DNA of 64,000 bases from a bacterium. Its GTDB lineage: Bacteria; Cyanobacteriota; Vampirovibrionia; Gastranaerophilales; Gastranaerophilaceae. This document shows, piece after piece, positions 9,143 to 18,599 of the stretch (position 1 is the stretch's first letter; every line of letters begins with the position of its first letter). Location: assembly GCA_017470815.1 (NCBI GenBank), contig JAFUXT010000004.1:24639-88638 (forward strand), in the 5' to 3' direction. Made by a program: the position numbers and the translations under genes. A model generated the notes under the pieces. The model made no database searches. It saw only the letters and a program-made list of their open reading frames with translations, and was not told the DNA's origin.

Positions 9143-9793
9143 TTAAACCATTGTCAATTCACCAAAAACCATTTCATGCAAAGATTTTGGTGATTTTCTG
9201 TTGGCAAGAACCGTTGTTCTGATTTCTCTTAAATCTTCCTGCATTAAACGGCGTGGCGAACCGTCTTCCATAGAGTGATTTCTCAATAAGTAAGACGGGT
9301 GGAATATAGCCATTGATTTGTATGTTTTACCATTAATTGTAACATCAATCCATTTACCTCTGACTTTTGAAATCTGAACTTTTTTGTCTTCACAAAAAGA
9401 TTTCAGTGCCGTTGCCCCGCAAAAAATTATTGCTTTCGGATTCATAATATCAATTTGAGCTGTCAAAAATTTATGACAAAGCATTTTTTCAACATCTGTC
9501 GGGATTCTGTTTTCAGGCGGACGGCATTTTACGGTGTTAATAATATACAAATCATCCTGTCTTGAAATTCCGGCATCTTCTAAAAATTCATTTAAAAGTT
9601 TACCTGCTCTGCCGACAAACGGAGTTCCTGTTTCATCTTCGGTTTCTCCCGGGGCTTCGCCTATCAAAACGATTTTTGCTGTTTCAGGATTACCGTCTGA
9701 AAAAACTATATTTTTTCTTGTATTCCCCAAAACACATTCACGGCAATTTTCACATTTTTCTCTTACAATTTCAAGACATTCTTTTTTAATCAT
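9143..9793 (-). CDS. Uracil-DNA glycosylase, family 4 (Fe-S)
   Basis: This enzyme removes uracil from DNA in base excision repair. The 216-residue length fits. The [4Fe-4S] ligands are visible as CREC near the N-terminus and the KC-x15-C pair (KCRPPENR ... MLC). Active-site motifs are GEAPGETEDETGTPFVGRAG and the C-terminal HPSYLLR. Family 4 is common in anaerobes and thermophiles and is part of the same superfamily as phage-type UDGs. The start is supported by gggagag upstream. Confidence 0.93.
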   Translation of the reverse strand: MIKKECLEIVREKCENCRECVLGNTRKNIVFSDGNPETAKIVLIGEAPGETEDETGTPFVGRAGKLLNEFLEDAGISRQDDLYIINTVKCRPPENRIPTDVEKMLCHKFLTAQIDIMNPKAIIFCGATALKSFCEDKKVQISKVRGKWIDVTINGKTYKSMAIFHPSYLLRNHSMEDGSPRRLMQEDLREIRTTVLANRKSPKSLHEMVFGELTMV

Positions 9794-9832
9794 TAATTCT
9801 CTCCCACGATATAGCCATATTTTCGACTGTTA

Positions 9833-11284
9833 CTAATTTTCTCTAAAAAATCCGATATTGTATTTTTTGCAATATCTTTTAAGTTCTTTCATTATTATAC
9901 CCGATAATAAAAATACTGCAATTAAATTTGGAACTGCCAAAAATAAAGTGAAGCCGTCAGAAAGTCCGACAACACTTTTTAGGTTCATAGCAGAGCCGAT
10001 TACAATAAAAACGCAATATATTATCTGAAAAATTCTTGTTTTCAATTTGGATTCGCCGAATAAGAATGTCCAACTTTTCACTCCGTAATAAGAACCGCAA
10101 AGCATAGTTGATAATACAAAAAAACCTGCCATAACTGTTAAAAGTATCGGAAAATAAACCCAAACACTTTCAAAAGCGTGAGATGTGAGTTCAATTCCCG
10201 CAGGCGTACCTAAATAATCTTTGTAAGCACCTGTTACAACTATTATAAATGCAGTAGCCGTACCGACAATGACCGTATCAACAAACGGTTGAAGCATTGC
10301 AATAAATGCCTGTGCAACGGGTTTACTTGTTTTAACAGCAGAAAAAGCAATCGGTGCGGTGCCTAAACCTGCTTCATTTGCAAACATTGCTCTGCGAAAT
10401 CCCCACAACATACAACCAAAAACTCCTCCGCTTATCAGAGCGTTTGGCTTGAACGCTTCTGAAATAATAAGTCCTATTGTGTGAGGAATATTTTTTATAT
10501 TCAATATGCAGATTAAAAATGCACTCAAAACATATAAACTACACATCAAAGGAGTTACTTTTGATGTAAATTTTCCTATTGATTTTATACCGCCTATAAC
10601 AGTTACATAGGTGATTATTGCAACAATCAGTCCAAAAAGCCACCTGCAATCGGTAAATAACCCTGTTACATTTGAAATTTGAGTTGTAATAGCATTAATC
10701 TGAAACAAATTCCATCCGCCTATCATTGCAAAAATACAACATATTGCATAGATATTTGCGAGATGTGGAGTGAACGGTTTTATCCATTTTGCTCTCAAAC
10801 CGTTTATTATGTAATACATCGGTCCGCCTGAAGATGAGCCGTCTTTGTTTATTTGCCTGAATTTAATGCCCAATAATACTTCGGAAAATTTTAGTGCCAT
10901 TGAAAAAATTCCTGCCGTAATAATCCAGAAAATTACCCCCGGACCTCCGACAGATACTGCAAGAGCAGAACCAACAATGTTGCCCATTCCGGCTGATGCG
11001 GAAATTGTTGCCGTTAGAGCCTGAAATGATGATACCTCTCCTTTTCTTTTTTTCTTTATGACATCCTGATGTTTGTATCTTAATGTCAGTAAATCAAGTG
11101 CGTGCTTAAATCCCCAAATGCCGATAAATCTTGTTCTGATTGTAAAATACAAAGCCGCAATTATTAATAAAGCAATTAAAAATTCTACACGGACACCTTC
11201 AATGGTAATGTGAGAAAAAATTACCCCCGAAATCTTGTTTGCAATAGGGGATAAAATACTGTCAATTCGGCTATCTAAATTCAT
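9833..11284 (-). CDS. Sodium/alanine (glycine) symporter, AGCS family
   Basis: This is a cytoplasmic-membrane protein of 483 residues with about ten to eleven hydrophobic segments. The AGCS signature region GMGNIVGSALAVSVGGPG is present, followed by GSSSGGPMYYI. The family imports alanine or glycine with Na+. No Shine-Dalgarno is present; a TATTAT hexamer lies six bases before the ATG, so the transcript is probably leaderless. It lies upstream of the uracil glycosylase gene with a 39-nt gap and could be cotranscribed. Confidence 0.93.
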   Translation of the reverse strand: MNLDSRIDSILSPIANKISGVIFSHITIEGVRVEFLIALLIIAALYFTIRTRFIGIWGFKHALDLLTLRYKHQDVIKKKRKGEVSSFQALTATISASAGMGNIVGSALAVSVGGPGVIFWIITAGIFSMALKFSEVLLGIKFRQINKDGSSSGGPMYYIINGLRAKWIKPFTPHLANIYAICCIFAMIGGWNLFQINAITTQISNVTGLFTDCRWLFGLIVAIITYVTVIGGIKSIGKFTSKVTPLMCSLYVLSAFLICILNIKNIPHTIGLIISEAFKPNALISGGVFGCMLWGFRRAMFANEAGLGTAPIAFSAVKTSKPVAQAFIAMLQPFVDTVIVGTATAFIIVVTGAYKDYLGTPAGIELTSHAFESVWVYFPILLTVMAGFFVLSTMLCGSYYGVKSWTFLFGESKLKTRIFQIIYCVFIVIGSAMNLKSVVGLSDGFTLFLAVPNLIAVFLLSGIIMKELKRYCKKYNIGFFREN

Positions 11285-11290
11285 AATTCA

Positions 11291-11296
11291 ATAATA
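11291..11296 (-). promoter_or_regulatory. -10 element of the AGCS gene; probable leaderless start
   Basis: On the minus strand TATTAT, then tgaatt, then ATG. The 6-nt spacing equals that at lepA and dnaG. Confidence 0.55.
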
Positions 11297-11378
11297 TCAT
11301 AAACATAAAATAATTACTTATTGACATATCCCCCAAAAAAAATATAATAAAAAATATCATTCCGAATTAGGAGACAGA

Positions 11379-11834
11379 ATGAAAAAGATTGCATTTTTAT
11401 TATGCTTTGTGGTGTTGTTAAGCGGTTGTTCTTTTACCGGTGAAAGTAAAGGCTCTCATGGAATTGCATTTCCTAAGAAAGGAATATATTTTTGTCCGGT
11501 TCAGAATTATGATGGTTCTTATGTGCTTTCAGAGGATGTTTTTGATGCTTCAGAAAAATGTGACAGTTATAAATCTGAATTTTGGGAAGAAACATCTCCG
11601 GGGGCTTATGAAGATTGCCTAAAAAAGAAAGGCATGTTTGTTGAAAGATTTCAACTTGGAACTTGCGCTCCTGTATTAAAAAAGACTCATAATGTCGGCA
11701 AATCGGGGTGTTTGTTTGAACTTGCAACAAAATATAACAAAGTCGTTAAATACAATTGCTATGGACCGAACATTACATCTGTTGTAAATATTATCAAAGC
11801 AAAATACGAAATTCGACCGTACGAAAAAAAATAG
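11379..11834 (+). CDS. Small cysteine-containing lipoprotein
   Basis: This 151-residue protein has a lipoprotein signal peptide: MKKIAFLLCFVVLLSGC with lipobox LSGC, so Cys17 should be lipidated. Several further cysteines in the mature part may form disulphides. The family is not recognised. A Shine-Dalgarno (ttaggaga) precedes the ATG. It ends 2 nt from the convergent methyltransferase gene with no visible terminator between them. Confidence 0.8.
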   Translation: MKKIAFLLCFVVLLSGCSFTGESKGSHGIAFPKKGIYFCPVQNYDGSYVLSEDVFDASEKCDSYKSEFWEETSPGAYEDCLKKKGMFVERFQLGTCAPVLKKTHNVGKSGCLFELATKYNKVVKYNCYGPNITSVVNIIKAKYEIRPYEKK

Positions 11835-11836
11835 GC

Positions 11837-12712
11837 TTATTTTTGGAATACGAAAATGTATTCGTGATTGAATATTGAAAATCCGCCTGCTAATGCACGA
11901 TAACGCCATAGGTTTGCTGTTCTGCCTTTTGCTCTTTCATTTCCCTGAATGTCTTTGACAATGGTAGATTTTAGTTTAAACCCGATTTTTCTCATTCTGT
12001 CCATACATTCAAACCCAAGCGGCTGAACTTCGGAATTTTTGTAACTGTCACCGATAATCAGACATGCAAAACGACCTTTTTCGAGTAAATCATAGCCGTT
12101 TTGTGCAACTTTTTCAAACAAATCATAAAATTCTTCTGTTGAAGAACAATTTGATAAATCTTCTTTCTTATCCGAAAATTTGATAATATCGTCATAAGGT
12201 GGGTGAAGCATTAAAAACTGTGCTTTTTCTTCGCCCATAATCTCAAGTCTTGCTTTTACTTTTTCAACGGCATCTTCACTTGCCGAATCGGAACATACAA
12301 GGTTTACATCTGTGACAAGTTGTTTTGGTGTAAATTTTTGAGAAACACTGTCAACAAGTTCCTGTTTTAATTCAACCCCGATACAACGGCGATTCATATT
12401 GATTGCTTCAATACCTGATGTGCCTGAACCGAAAAACATATCAAGAACGATATCACCTTTTTTGGTGTAGCGTTCATACATCTGTTGAGCAATTTGAGGA
12501 ATATAATTTCCGTGATAATCGTTTGAATGACCGTGTTCTTTTAGTCTTGACGGAAATAACCAAAGAGAATTTGTTATAACATGAGCATATTCTTTCCATT
12601 TGTTCAAGTTGATATCGCTGTATTTTGTTGTTTTTATATCAGGTTTTTGAACAACACGAAGGTCTGCTTTCTTTTTAGGTTTTAATTTTGTATTGTTTAA
12701 AATCTTAGCCAA
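11837..12712 (-). CDS. DNA methyltransferase (N4-cytosine/N6-adenine), orphan
   Basis: This 291-residue protein has the beta-class order: motif IV HPPYDDIIKF (a DPPY variant) in the middle and the SAM-binding segment DMFFGSGTSGIEA with GVEL before it in sequence. Related proteins methylate DNA using SAM; the recognition site cannot be predicted. No restriction gene is adjacent, so it acts alone or is a phage remnant. A good ggaggaga Shine-Dalgarno supports the start. Confidence 0.85.
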   Translation of the reverse strand: MAKILNNTKLKPKKKADLRVVQKPDIKTTKYSDINLNKWKEYAHVITNSLWLFPSRLKEHGHSNDYHGNYIPQIAQQMYERYTKKGDIVLDMFFGSGTSGIEAINMNRRCIGVELKQELVDSVSQKFTPKQLVTDVNLVCSDSASEDAVEKVKARLEIMGEEKAQFLMLHPPYDDIIKFSDKKEDLSNCSSTEEFYDLFEKVAQNGYDLLEKGRFACLIIGDSYKNSEVQPLGFECMDRMRKIGFKLKSTIVKDIQGNERAKGRTANLWRYRALAGGFSIFNHEYIFVFQK

Positions 12713-12831
12713 AATTCTCTCCTCCCGTATTTAACCATTTAATCTTATAAAATCGTCATGATTTTGTAATCAAACATTTATATGATTTTGTGCTATTATT
12801 TGTATAGATAAAGGGATTGATTTTAAGTTAT

Positions 12832-12873
12832 CTGCCCTCTTTCAGGGGGCAGTGGACTAAGCCCGCAGGGGGT
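12832..12873. repeat. Dispersed CCCCCTTTCAGGGGG-type repeat upstream of mutL
   Basis: The sequence ctgccctctttcagggggcagt ... cagggggt matches the core of the repeats inside the helicase gene (22606-22689 and 23044-23145). Its 3' end, GGGGGT, is the only Shine-Dalgarno-like sequence before the mutL start. Confidence 0.7.
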
Positions 12874-12876
12874 AAG

Positions 12877-14670
12877 TTGGCAAGAATAAAACAATTATCA
12901 AAAAATCTTATAAACCAAATTGCGGCAGGGGAAGTCATTGAACGCCCCGCATCAGTTGTAAAAGAATTAACTGAAAATTCAATAGATGCAGGAGCGACAA
13001 AAGTCAGTATTGATATTACAAATGACTGCCGTGATATCAGAATTGCAGATAACGGTTCAGGTATTCATCCTGACGATATTTTGCTTGCGTTCTCAAAACA
13101 TGCAACAAGTAAAATTCAGGAAGATGATGACCTTTATAACATTCATACCTTTGGTTTTAGAGGAGAAGCGCTTGCAAGTATAATTTCTATTTCAAAACTC
13201 ACCTGTATAACAAGAACTCCTGAATTTGAAACAGGTACAAAGGTTAAATGTGAAAATTCAGAAGTTACTAAAGTCGAAACAGGTTGTGCAGTCGGTACAA
13301 TTATGGAAGTCAAAGATTTGTTTTATAATCTGCCTGTCCGTTTGAAATTTTTAAAAAGTTCTTCAACTGAATTTTCATACATACAGGAAATTGTTCAATC
13401 TATTGCACTTTCTCATCCCGAAGTTTCGTTAGAACTTAAAAAATACGGTAAAACAGTTTTAAAAACTACGGGACAGGATAATTTAACCCAAACTATTAAA
13501 GAGGTTTATTCATCAGATGTTACAAACAATCTTAAAGAAGTTTTGAAAACAGATGAACTTTCAGGTCTAAAAATTTCAGGCTTTGTAAGTACTCCTGACT
13601 ATACCCGCTCAAGTAAAAAAAGTTATTATACTTATATAAATTCAAGAGCGGTCAAATGTCCTGTTTTTCAAAAGGCTATTGACACTGTTTACAGAACGCT
13701 GACGGCTAACAACAAGTATCCGTTTGTCGTTTTAAATCTTGAAATCCCGCCACATGATGTTGATGTAAATGTTCATCCGACCAAAAAAGAAGTCAGATAT
13801 AAAAATCCTAATCAGATTTTCAATTTTATATTCAGTGCAGTGCAGGGCGGTCTTTCTAATTATGTTGAAAGTGCAAATATTAAAGCATTTTCACAGCCTT
13901 TGCAAAATAACACTGCACCGATTAGTCAAAGTAGTTCTCCAATTGTGCAATTTCCCAAAAATCAGGGTGAAATTTATGTTGATGAAAAATCAGATACAAT
14001 GTATGTTCCGCAAAATATGATGGACAAAATGGAAACTTCTTATCAGCCTAAAAAGGACTATACACAAAGTTTTCAGCAAAATCAGATGTTTGAAGTCAAA
14101 TCTCCCGTTGAAGAAGACGGTGATAAGATTATCGGGCAATACAAAGACACTTATATTCTAATTGAAACCGACCAAGGACTTGAAATTGTTGACCAGCACA
14201 TAGCAGAAGAAAGATACAATTATGAGAAACTCCAAAACGATAAAGAAATAATTTCTCAAATGCTTTTTGTATCTGATGTTATAGAAATTTCAGCATCAGA
14301 GTGTGAACTTATAAAAGAAAATCTTGAAAAATTTGAAAGATACGGCTACGGAATAGAATTTGTCAATGATAAAGAAATTATTTTCAGAAAAATTCCGCAA
14401 ATGCTTTCAAAAGTAAATCCGAAAGATATCATTGCAGAGATTTTGCAAAATCTTGAGGGTAATATTGACTCAATGGAAGAAAATATTCTTAAAACTACGG
14501 CCTGCAAAGCATCTGTTAAGGCAAATACACCACTTACTATCTGGCAGATGCAGGAAATAATCAAAAAATGGCGAACAACAAAAATGCCGTATACCTGTCC
14601 GCATGGCAGACCAATTTGCCACACTATTCCGCACAAAGAACTTGCAGGATTTTTTGAGAGGAATAAATAA
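12877..14670 (+). CDS. mutL: DNA mismatch repair protein MutL (endonuclease type)
   Basis: I place the start at TTG 12877, giving ARIKQLSKNLINQIAAGEV, which matches MutL N-termini. The upstream in-frame codons (from TTG 12817) translate a dispersed repeat and are probably not native. GHKL ATPase motifs are ENSIDAGA, DNGSG and GFRGEALASI. The C-terminal domain carries DQHIAEER, ACKASVKA and CPHGRPI, the metal-site motifs of MutL proteins with their own nicking activity in bacteria lacking MutH. Total length is 597 residues. A variable linker of about 100 residues separates the domains. Confidence 0.94.
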   Translation: MARIKQLSKNLINQIAAGEVIERPASVVKELTENSIDAGATKVSIDITNDCRDIRIADNGSGIHPDDILLAFSKHATSKIQEDDDLYNIHTFGFRGEALASIISISKLTCITRTPEFETGTKVKCENSEVTKVETGCAVGTIMEVKDLFYNLPVRLKFLKSSSTEFSYIQEIVQSIALSHPEVSLELKKYGKTVLKTTGQDNLTQTIKEVYSSDVTNNLKEVLKTDELSGLKISGFVSTPDYTRSSKKSYYTYINSRAVKCPVFQKAIDTVYRTLTANNKYPFVVLNLEIPPHDVDVNVHPTKKEVRYKNPNQIFNFIFSAVQGGLSNYVESANIKAFSQPLQNNTAPISQSSSPIVQFPKNQGEIYVDEKSDTMYVPQNMMDKMETSYQPKKDYTQSFQQNQMFEVKSPVEEDGDKIIGQYKDTYILIETDQGLEIVDQHIAEERYNYEKLQNDKEIISQMLFVSDVIEISASECELIKENLEKFERYGYGIEFVNDKEIIFRKIPQMLSKVNPKDIIAEILQNLEGNIDSMEENILKTTACKASVKANTPLTIWQMQEIIKKWRTTKMPYTCPHGRPICHTIPHKELAGFFERNK

Positions 14671-14677
14671 TATTTCT

Positions 14678-14765
14678 TGTCATCCTGAATTTATTTCAGG
14701 ATCTCACACAAAACAAGTAATAGAATTATAGATTAAGGAGATGCTGAAACAAGTTCAGCATGACA
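14678..14765. repeat. Dispersed double-hairpin repeat (TGTCATCCTGAA ... TTCAGCATGACA)
   Basis: Each half is a hairpin (TCCTGAA-tttat-TTCAGGA and TGCTGAA-acaag-TTCAGCA), and the halves are complementary to each other. A related element is at 18600-18671 and a half copy at 60882-60907. It fills the mutL-ispE gap and overlaps the possible ATG at 14760. Confidence 0.85.
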
Positions 14766-14768
14766 CAT

Positions 14769-15551
14769 ATGAAAACAATAAAAATACAATGTCCGGCAAA
14801 AATTAATCTTAATCTGAAAATTACGGGAAAACTTGAAGGTGGTTTTCACGCAATAGAAAGCGTTATGCAGACAATAAGTTTGTATGATTATCTGACAATT
14901 AGTGTTGAGGATAGTGTTGAAAATGAAATTATTCTTTCAGGTAATAGTAATGAAATTCCTTATGATGAAACGAATTTAGTTTATAAAGCAGCAAGATTGT
15001 ATCTTGAAACCGCCAAGATAACAAATAAAAAAATTAGTATTTACATTGAAAAAAATATTCCTATTGCTGCAGGATTAGCAGGTGGCAGTACTGATGGCGC
15101 AGGAGTTTTGTACGGATTAAACAAAATTTTCTTATGTTTTGATTTCGAAGATTTAGATAATTTATGTGCGAAACTTGGTTCTGATTTGAATGTTTGTTTG
15201 CATGGCGGAAGAATTTTGGCAAAAGGTAGAGGTGAAATCATTACTCCGCTTGCATTTGAAGAATTTGATGTTAGTTTGATAAAACCGATAAATCTTGGGA
15301 TTAGTGCAAAAGAGGCTTATACAAAGTTTTCTCAAAAGAAAGAATCAAATCATAATTACGAAAATGATCTTGAGTGGGCGGTGATAGATGATTATCCTCA
15401 ATTGCAATATATTAAACAAAAGTACCCAAAATCAATTATGACAGGTTCAGGTTCGACATATTTTATGATTGACGGTGAATTTGAAAACGAAAACGGTTAT
15501 TGGGTTAAAAACGGATTAAAATCGGTAAATTTTGGAGTGAGAGAGGTGTAA
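14769..15551 (+). CDS. ispE: 4-diphosphocytidyl-2-C-methyl-D-erythritol kinase
   Basis: This cytoplasmic GHMP kinase phosphorylates CDP-methylerythritol in the MEP pathway to isoprenoids. It shows PAKINLNLKI at the N-terminus, the glycine-rich ATP loop PIAAGLAGGSTDGA, and the C-terminal motif MTGSGSTYF. Length is 260 residues from ATG 14769. An alternative in-frame ATG at 14760 lies inside a dispersed repeat. No well-spaced Shine-Dalgarno is visible for either; an aaggag in the repeat is about 20 nt away. ispF is 22 kb away. Confidence 0.94.
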   Translation: MKTIKIQCPAKINLNLKITGKLEGGFHAIESVMQTISLYDYLTISVEDSVENEIILSGNSNEIPYDETNLVYKAARLYLETAKITNKKISIYIEKNIPIAAGLAGGSTDGAGVLYGLNKIFLCFDFEDLDNLCAKLGSDLNVCLHGGRILAKGRGEIITPLAFEEFDVSLIKPINLGISAKEAYTKFSQKKESNHNYENDLEWAVIDDYPQLQYIKQKYPKSIMTGSGSTYFMIDGEFENENGYWVKNGLKSVNFGVREV

Positions 15552-15558
15552 ATAACAA

Positions 15559-15588
15559 CAGACCGCAAAGATTTTTCTTTGCGGTCTG
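15559..15588. terminator. Bidirectional terminator between ispE and the large minus-strand gene
   Basis: A perfect 13-bp stem CAGACCGCAAAGA/TCTTTGCGGTCTG with a T4 loop lies between convergent genes. Confidence 0.85.
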
Positions 15589-15614
15589 CTCTTGTATTAA
15601 GACTATTGTTCTGG

Positions 15615-18422
15615 TTAGTGGTGTGCTTCCCATTCTTCTTTGGTAATTGGAACAGGTACAGGGTCATTACAATCCTGTTTGTAGTACGAATCACCAATTT
15701 TGTAGTAACTAATGTCTTTACCGTTGCCTTTTCTTGGAATACCGTTGGGACTGTTTTCAATTCTTGCTTTACCATTTTCACAATCAAATGTATATGTAAC
15801 TCCGTCAATTGTTAATGTTAAAGGTACTGAAATTGTTGAACCGTGCCCCGGCATAGTTTGAATACCGGCTCTTTCACCTCTCAAGCGTTTGAGTTCTGCC
15901 TGAATTTTGTTAAGAGTTTTTGTATCTGTTACAGGTGTTCCATCAGGGTTATTGTAACCATACCTTACTGCTGACGGATAAACAGGTGACATACCGTTTA
16001 CAACTCTTAATTTGATTGGTTGACAGTGAGTTGATTCATCATACCAAGTGTGAGTGTATTCAGTTTCACATACTGTCGGTGTCGGTGATGGTACCGGTGA
16101 CGGTGACGGCACAGGTGACGGAGATGGAGACGGTACAGGTACAGGTGGTTCTTCCGGTTTGTATTTGTCAACAATATCTTGTAATGCCATTCTTACACCT
16201 GTCAATTCTTTAAGTGTCATTACACCGTTTTGAACACCGTCAGATTGTCTGTATAAGTCAACAATGTATTGATTTGCTTCAGCAGGAGAACAACCCTTTT
16301 TAATCAATTCACGTTTCAATTGAATAATATTTTGTGCTTCTGCTTTTGCACTCACGCCTTTGTGCATATTGATAAACTGTGCATCTTTATATTCTTCGGC
16401 ATCTGTTCCGACACCTTTTTCTCTGCCTTTGCTTGTCAGAAAGTCATATACTGCGCCAACACCCAATACCATACCGCCTGCGGCAAGTGCGCGTTTCCAG
16501 TCGTGATTTTTAACTTTTTGAGCAGTTTGTTCTACTGTTTTTGATGCTGATGCCGTTGCGGTTTCTGATGCAACTGCCGTTGCAGTTTCTGATACATCTA
16601 TAGCATCTTGATGATAGTGTACTTCTGCAATAGCATGTGCTACGGCTTCAACTGTTTGCTCATCATATTGACCTGCAACACGCTTTAAGATTTCTTCCAT
16701 TGTTTCAGGGTCAATAGTTGTAATACTGAATCCCGGAACTGATGCTTCAGCATGAGCAATTGCAGTTGCAAAATCTTCAACAACTTTATCAATATTTATT
16801 TCGTCAATATGAGCACTTGCAGTTGCGGTTGCAGTTGCGGTTGCAGTTGCGGTTGCGGTTGCAGTTGCTTTAGCAATAGCTTTTGCAGTTACACTCAATT
16901 CCTTAAAGTATTCAAGTGCAGCAACTGACAATGCAGGACCGGCATTACCTAACATTCCGGCAAGCATATCTTGTGTTTTATATCTCAATCTTTGAGTATT
17001 GGTTAAACCATAAGTGTTGAACAATTTATTCAATTCCGTACGGAAACCTCTCGGTTTAAAATGACTGCCGTATCTGTCAGGATTGACAGTTTTCAATTCT
17101 GCAATAAGCGTATTCTTTTCGGTTGGGTCAAGACTGTTACCCATACCTGCAATTGCTTTCAAACCTTTTTGAGTTGCTCTTGTTTTTGCTTCAACAACTT
17201 CCGGAGGATCTGACGGATCAGGAATTTGAATTTGAACAATATCGCCCCATTTCTGAACTAATTCTAATTGAGCGGATGTAAATTCCTGCCCTTCTGCAAT
17301 AGCAGTACCGTTTTCATTCAATCTGATGCCGCCGTCTTCCAATCTTCTCATTGCAAGCATTTGTAAATCTTGAAGTACATCTGCTCCCATTTGGTCAAGA
17401 TGACCTACATGCCCTTTCAATGCTGCATTTTCTTTTACTGCTGCTTTTTGTTCATCTTTACTAAAGTAAACATGGCTTCTTGCAGCAACTTCATTTTCCG
17501 CTTCGGCTATTGCTTTTTCTTTACGAGAAAGTGCCCTTGTACCGTTACCTCTTGCAGTTTTTAATGCTCTGTTTGTTTCTACATAGGCTTCTGAAGTATC
17601 TTGAACTGCTTTTACGCTCTCACCCAATTGCTGACCAAGAGCTTTATATTTTGCTTCAAGTTCTGCAAGTTGTTCTGCACTTGCACCACTTTTACGTGCT
17701 TTGTAATATTCTCTGCGAGCAGCATTATATTGTTTATTTAATTCTTTTAATTTGTCACTTGCTTCTTCTCGCTGTTCTTTAACTTGTCTGCGAGCCGCCT
17801 TAAGGTTATCAGTTCCTCTGACATAACCGTCTTTATCTTTTAATGATGCATCAATCAAACCGTTCGGGTCATCATAACGAGCATCTGCTTTAATCTGTTG
17901 ACGAATTTCTTTTTTAGACCTTACTTCTCTTTGTTCTGTAGGAACTTTTGGTGAGTATATTGATCTGCCGTTTTCATAAATATCAATATCATAGAATTGA
18001 GTATGAATTGTTCTTACTTTTTTAAACTTGGCAGGCTCATTCGGATTTTGCGGTTGTTGTTCTTCAGGTTTGAAATCGGGATGTGCTTTTTTAAAAGCAT
18101 CAAGTTTATCTGCTGCGGCTCTCAATTTTTCAGGATCATGTCCCGCTGCTTTTAATTCAGCATCAATAGCATCGAATTGTGCTTTAATGGCACCTTCATT
18201 TTTTTGTTGTTCTTCCGGAGTTTTTGCACTTCCCTCAGGAACCGCTGCAGCCTCTACTTGAAGCCCGTAAAATGTAGCATGGTCATTACTTGAGTTTTTA
18301 AATGAAATTAATGCATTAAAAGCCTCAGTATTAATTTGACCTGTCTGCAATGCTTGTTTGGCAGCCTCAAACGTAGTATACGTTGTTGCCAACTTTTGCA
18401 CATCAATTGGATTCACACTCAT
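15615..18422 (-). CDS. Large Ala/Thr-repeat, Pro-rich protein of unknown function
   Basis: I take ATG 18422 (MSVNPIDVQ, Shine-Dalgarno gaaagga) as the start, giving 935 residues. Visible parts are a charged helical N-terminal region with coiled-coil character (about residues 200-320), an Ala-Thr dipeptide tract (about 518-537), a second TATA/SASA-rich stretch (about 605-635), a short hydrophobic AAGGMVLGVGAVYDFL segment, then a PSPSPVPSPSP linker (about 762-785) and a C-terminal domain with several cysteines and tyrosines. There is no signal peptide. The architecture suggests a surface or structural protein, but I do not recognise it. Confidence 0.85.
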   Translation of the reverse strand: MSVNPIDVQKLATTYTTFEAAKQALQTGQINTEAFNALISFKNSSNDHATFYGLQVEAAAVPEGSAKTPEEQQKNEGAIKAQFDAIDAELKAAGHDPEKLRAAADKLDAFKKAHPDFKPEEQQPQNPNEPAKFKKVRTIHTQFYDIDIYENGRSIYSPKVPTEQREVRSKKEIRQQIKADARYDDPNGLIDASLKDKDGYVRGTDNLKAARRQVKEQREEASDKLKELNKQYNAARREYYKARKSGASAEQLAELEAKYKALGQQLGESVKAVQDTSEAYVETNRALKTARGNGTRALSRKEKAIAEAENEVAARSHVYFSKDEQKAAVKENAALKGHVGHLDQMGADVLQDLQMLAMRRLEDGGIRLNENGTAIAEGQEFTSAQLELVQKWGDIVQIQIPDPSDPPEVVEAKTRATQKGLKAIAGMGNSLDPTEKNTLIAELKTVNPDRYGSHFKPRGFRTELNKLFNTYGLTNTQRLRYKTQDMLAGMLGNAGPALSVAALEYFKELSVTAKAIAKATATATATATATATATASAHIDEINIDKVVEDFATAIAHAEASVPGFSITTIDPETMEEILKRVAGQYDEQTVEAVAHAIAEVHYHQDAIDVSETATAVASETATASASKTVEQTAQKVKNHDWKRALAAGGMVLGVGAVYDFLTSKGREKGVGTDAEEYKDAQFINMHKGVSAKAEAQNIIQLKRELIKKGCSPAEANQYIVDLYRQSDGVQNGVMTLKELTGVRMALQDIVDKYKPEEPPVPVPSPSPSPVPSPSPVPSPTPTVCETEYTHTWYDESTHCQPIKLRVVNGMSPVYPSAVRYGYNNPDGTPVTDTKTLNKIQAELKRLRGERAGIQTMPGHGSTISVPLTLTIDGVTYTFDCENGKARIENSPNGIPRKGNGKDISYYKIGDSYYKQDCNDPVPVPITKEEWEAHH
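16813..16868 (-). repeat. Coding tandem repeat (gttgca/gttgcg units)
   Basis: About nine tandem 6-bp units encode the Ala-Thr tract. Unit changes add or remove residue pairs without breaking frame, so the tract length could vary between strains. Confidence 0.85.
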
Positions 18423-18599
18423 GTTTTTGTCCTTTCTTTCTATTCGAATTTTTATCAATCTTCAATATAAACTTATAAACACTTTTTACTTTCAAAAATT
18501 GACTTTGAATATTTACTTTTTATATACTTTATATCTACAATGCAGATATAATGTATATTTCAGAATGTAAAGAAATGTAACAAAGTCAGTTTTCAATTA

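Noticed and set aside
11837..12712. Methyltransferase as part of a restriction system with neighbouring genes
   Set aside because: Neighbours are a lipoprotein and mutL; no nuclease-like gene is adjacent.
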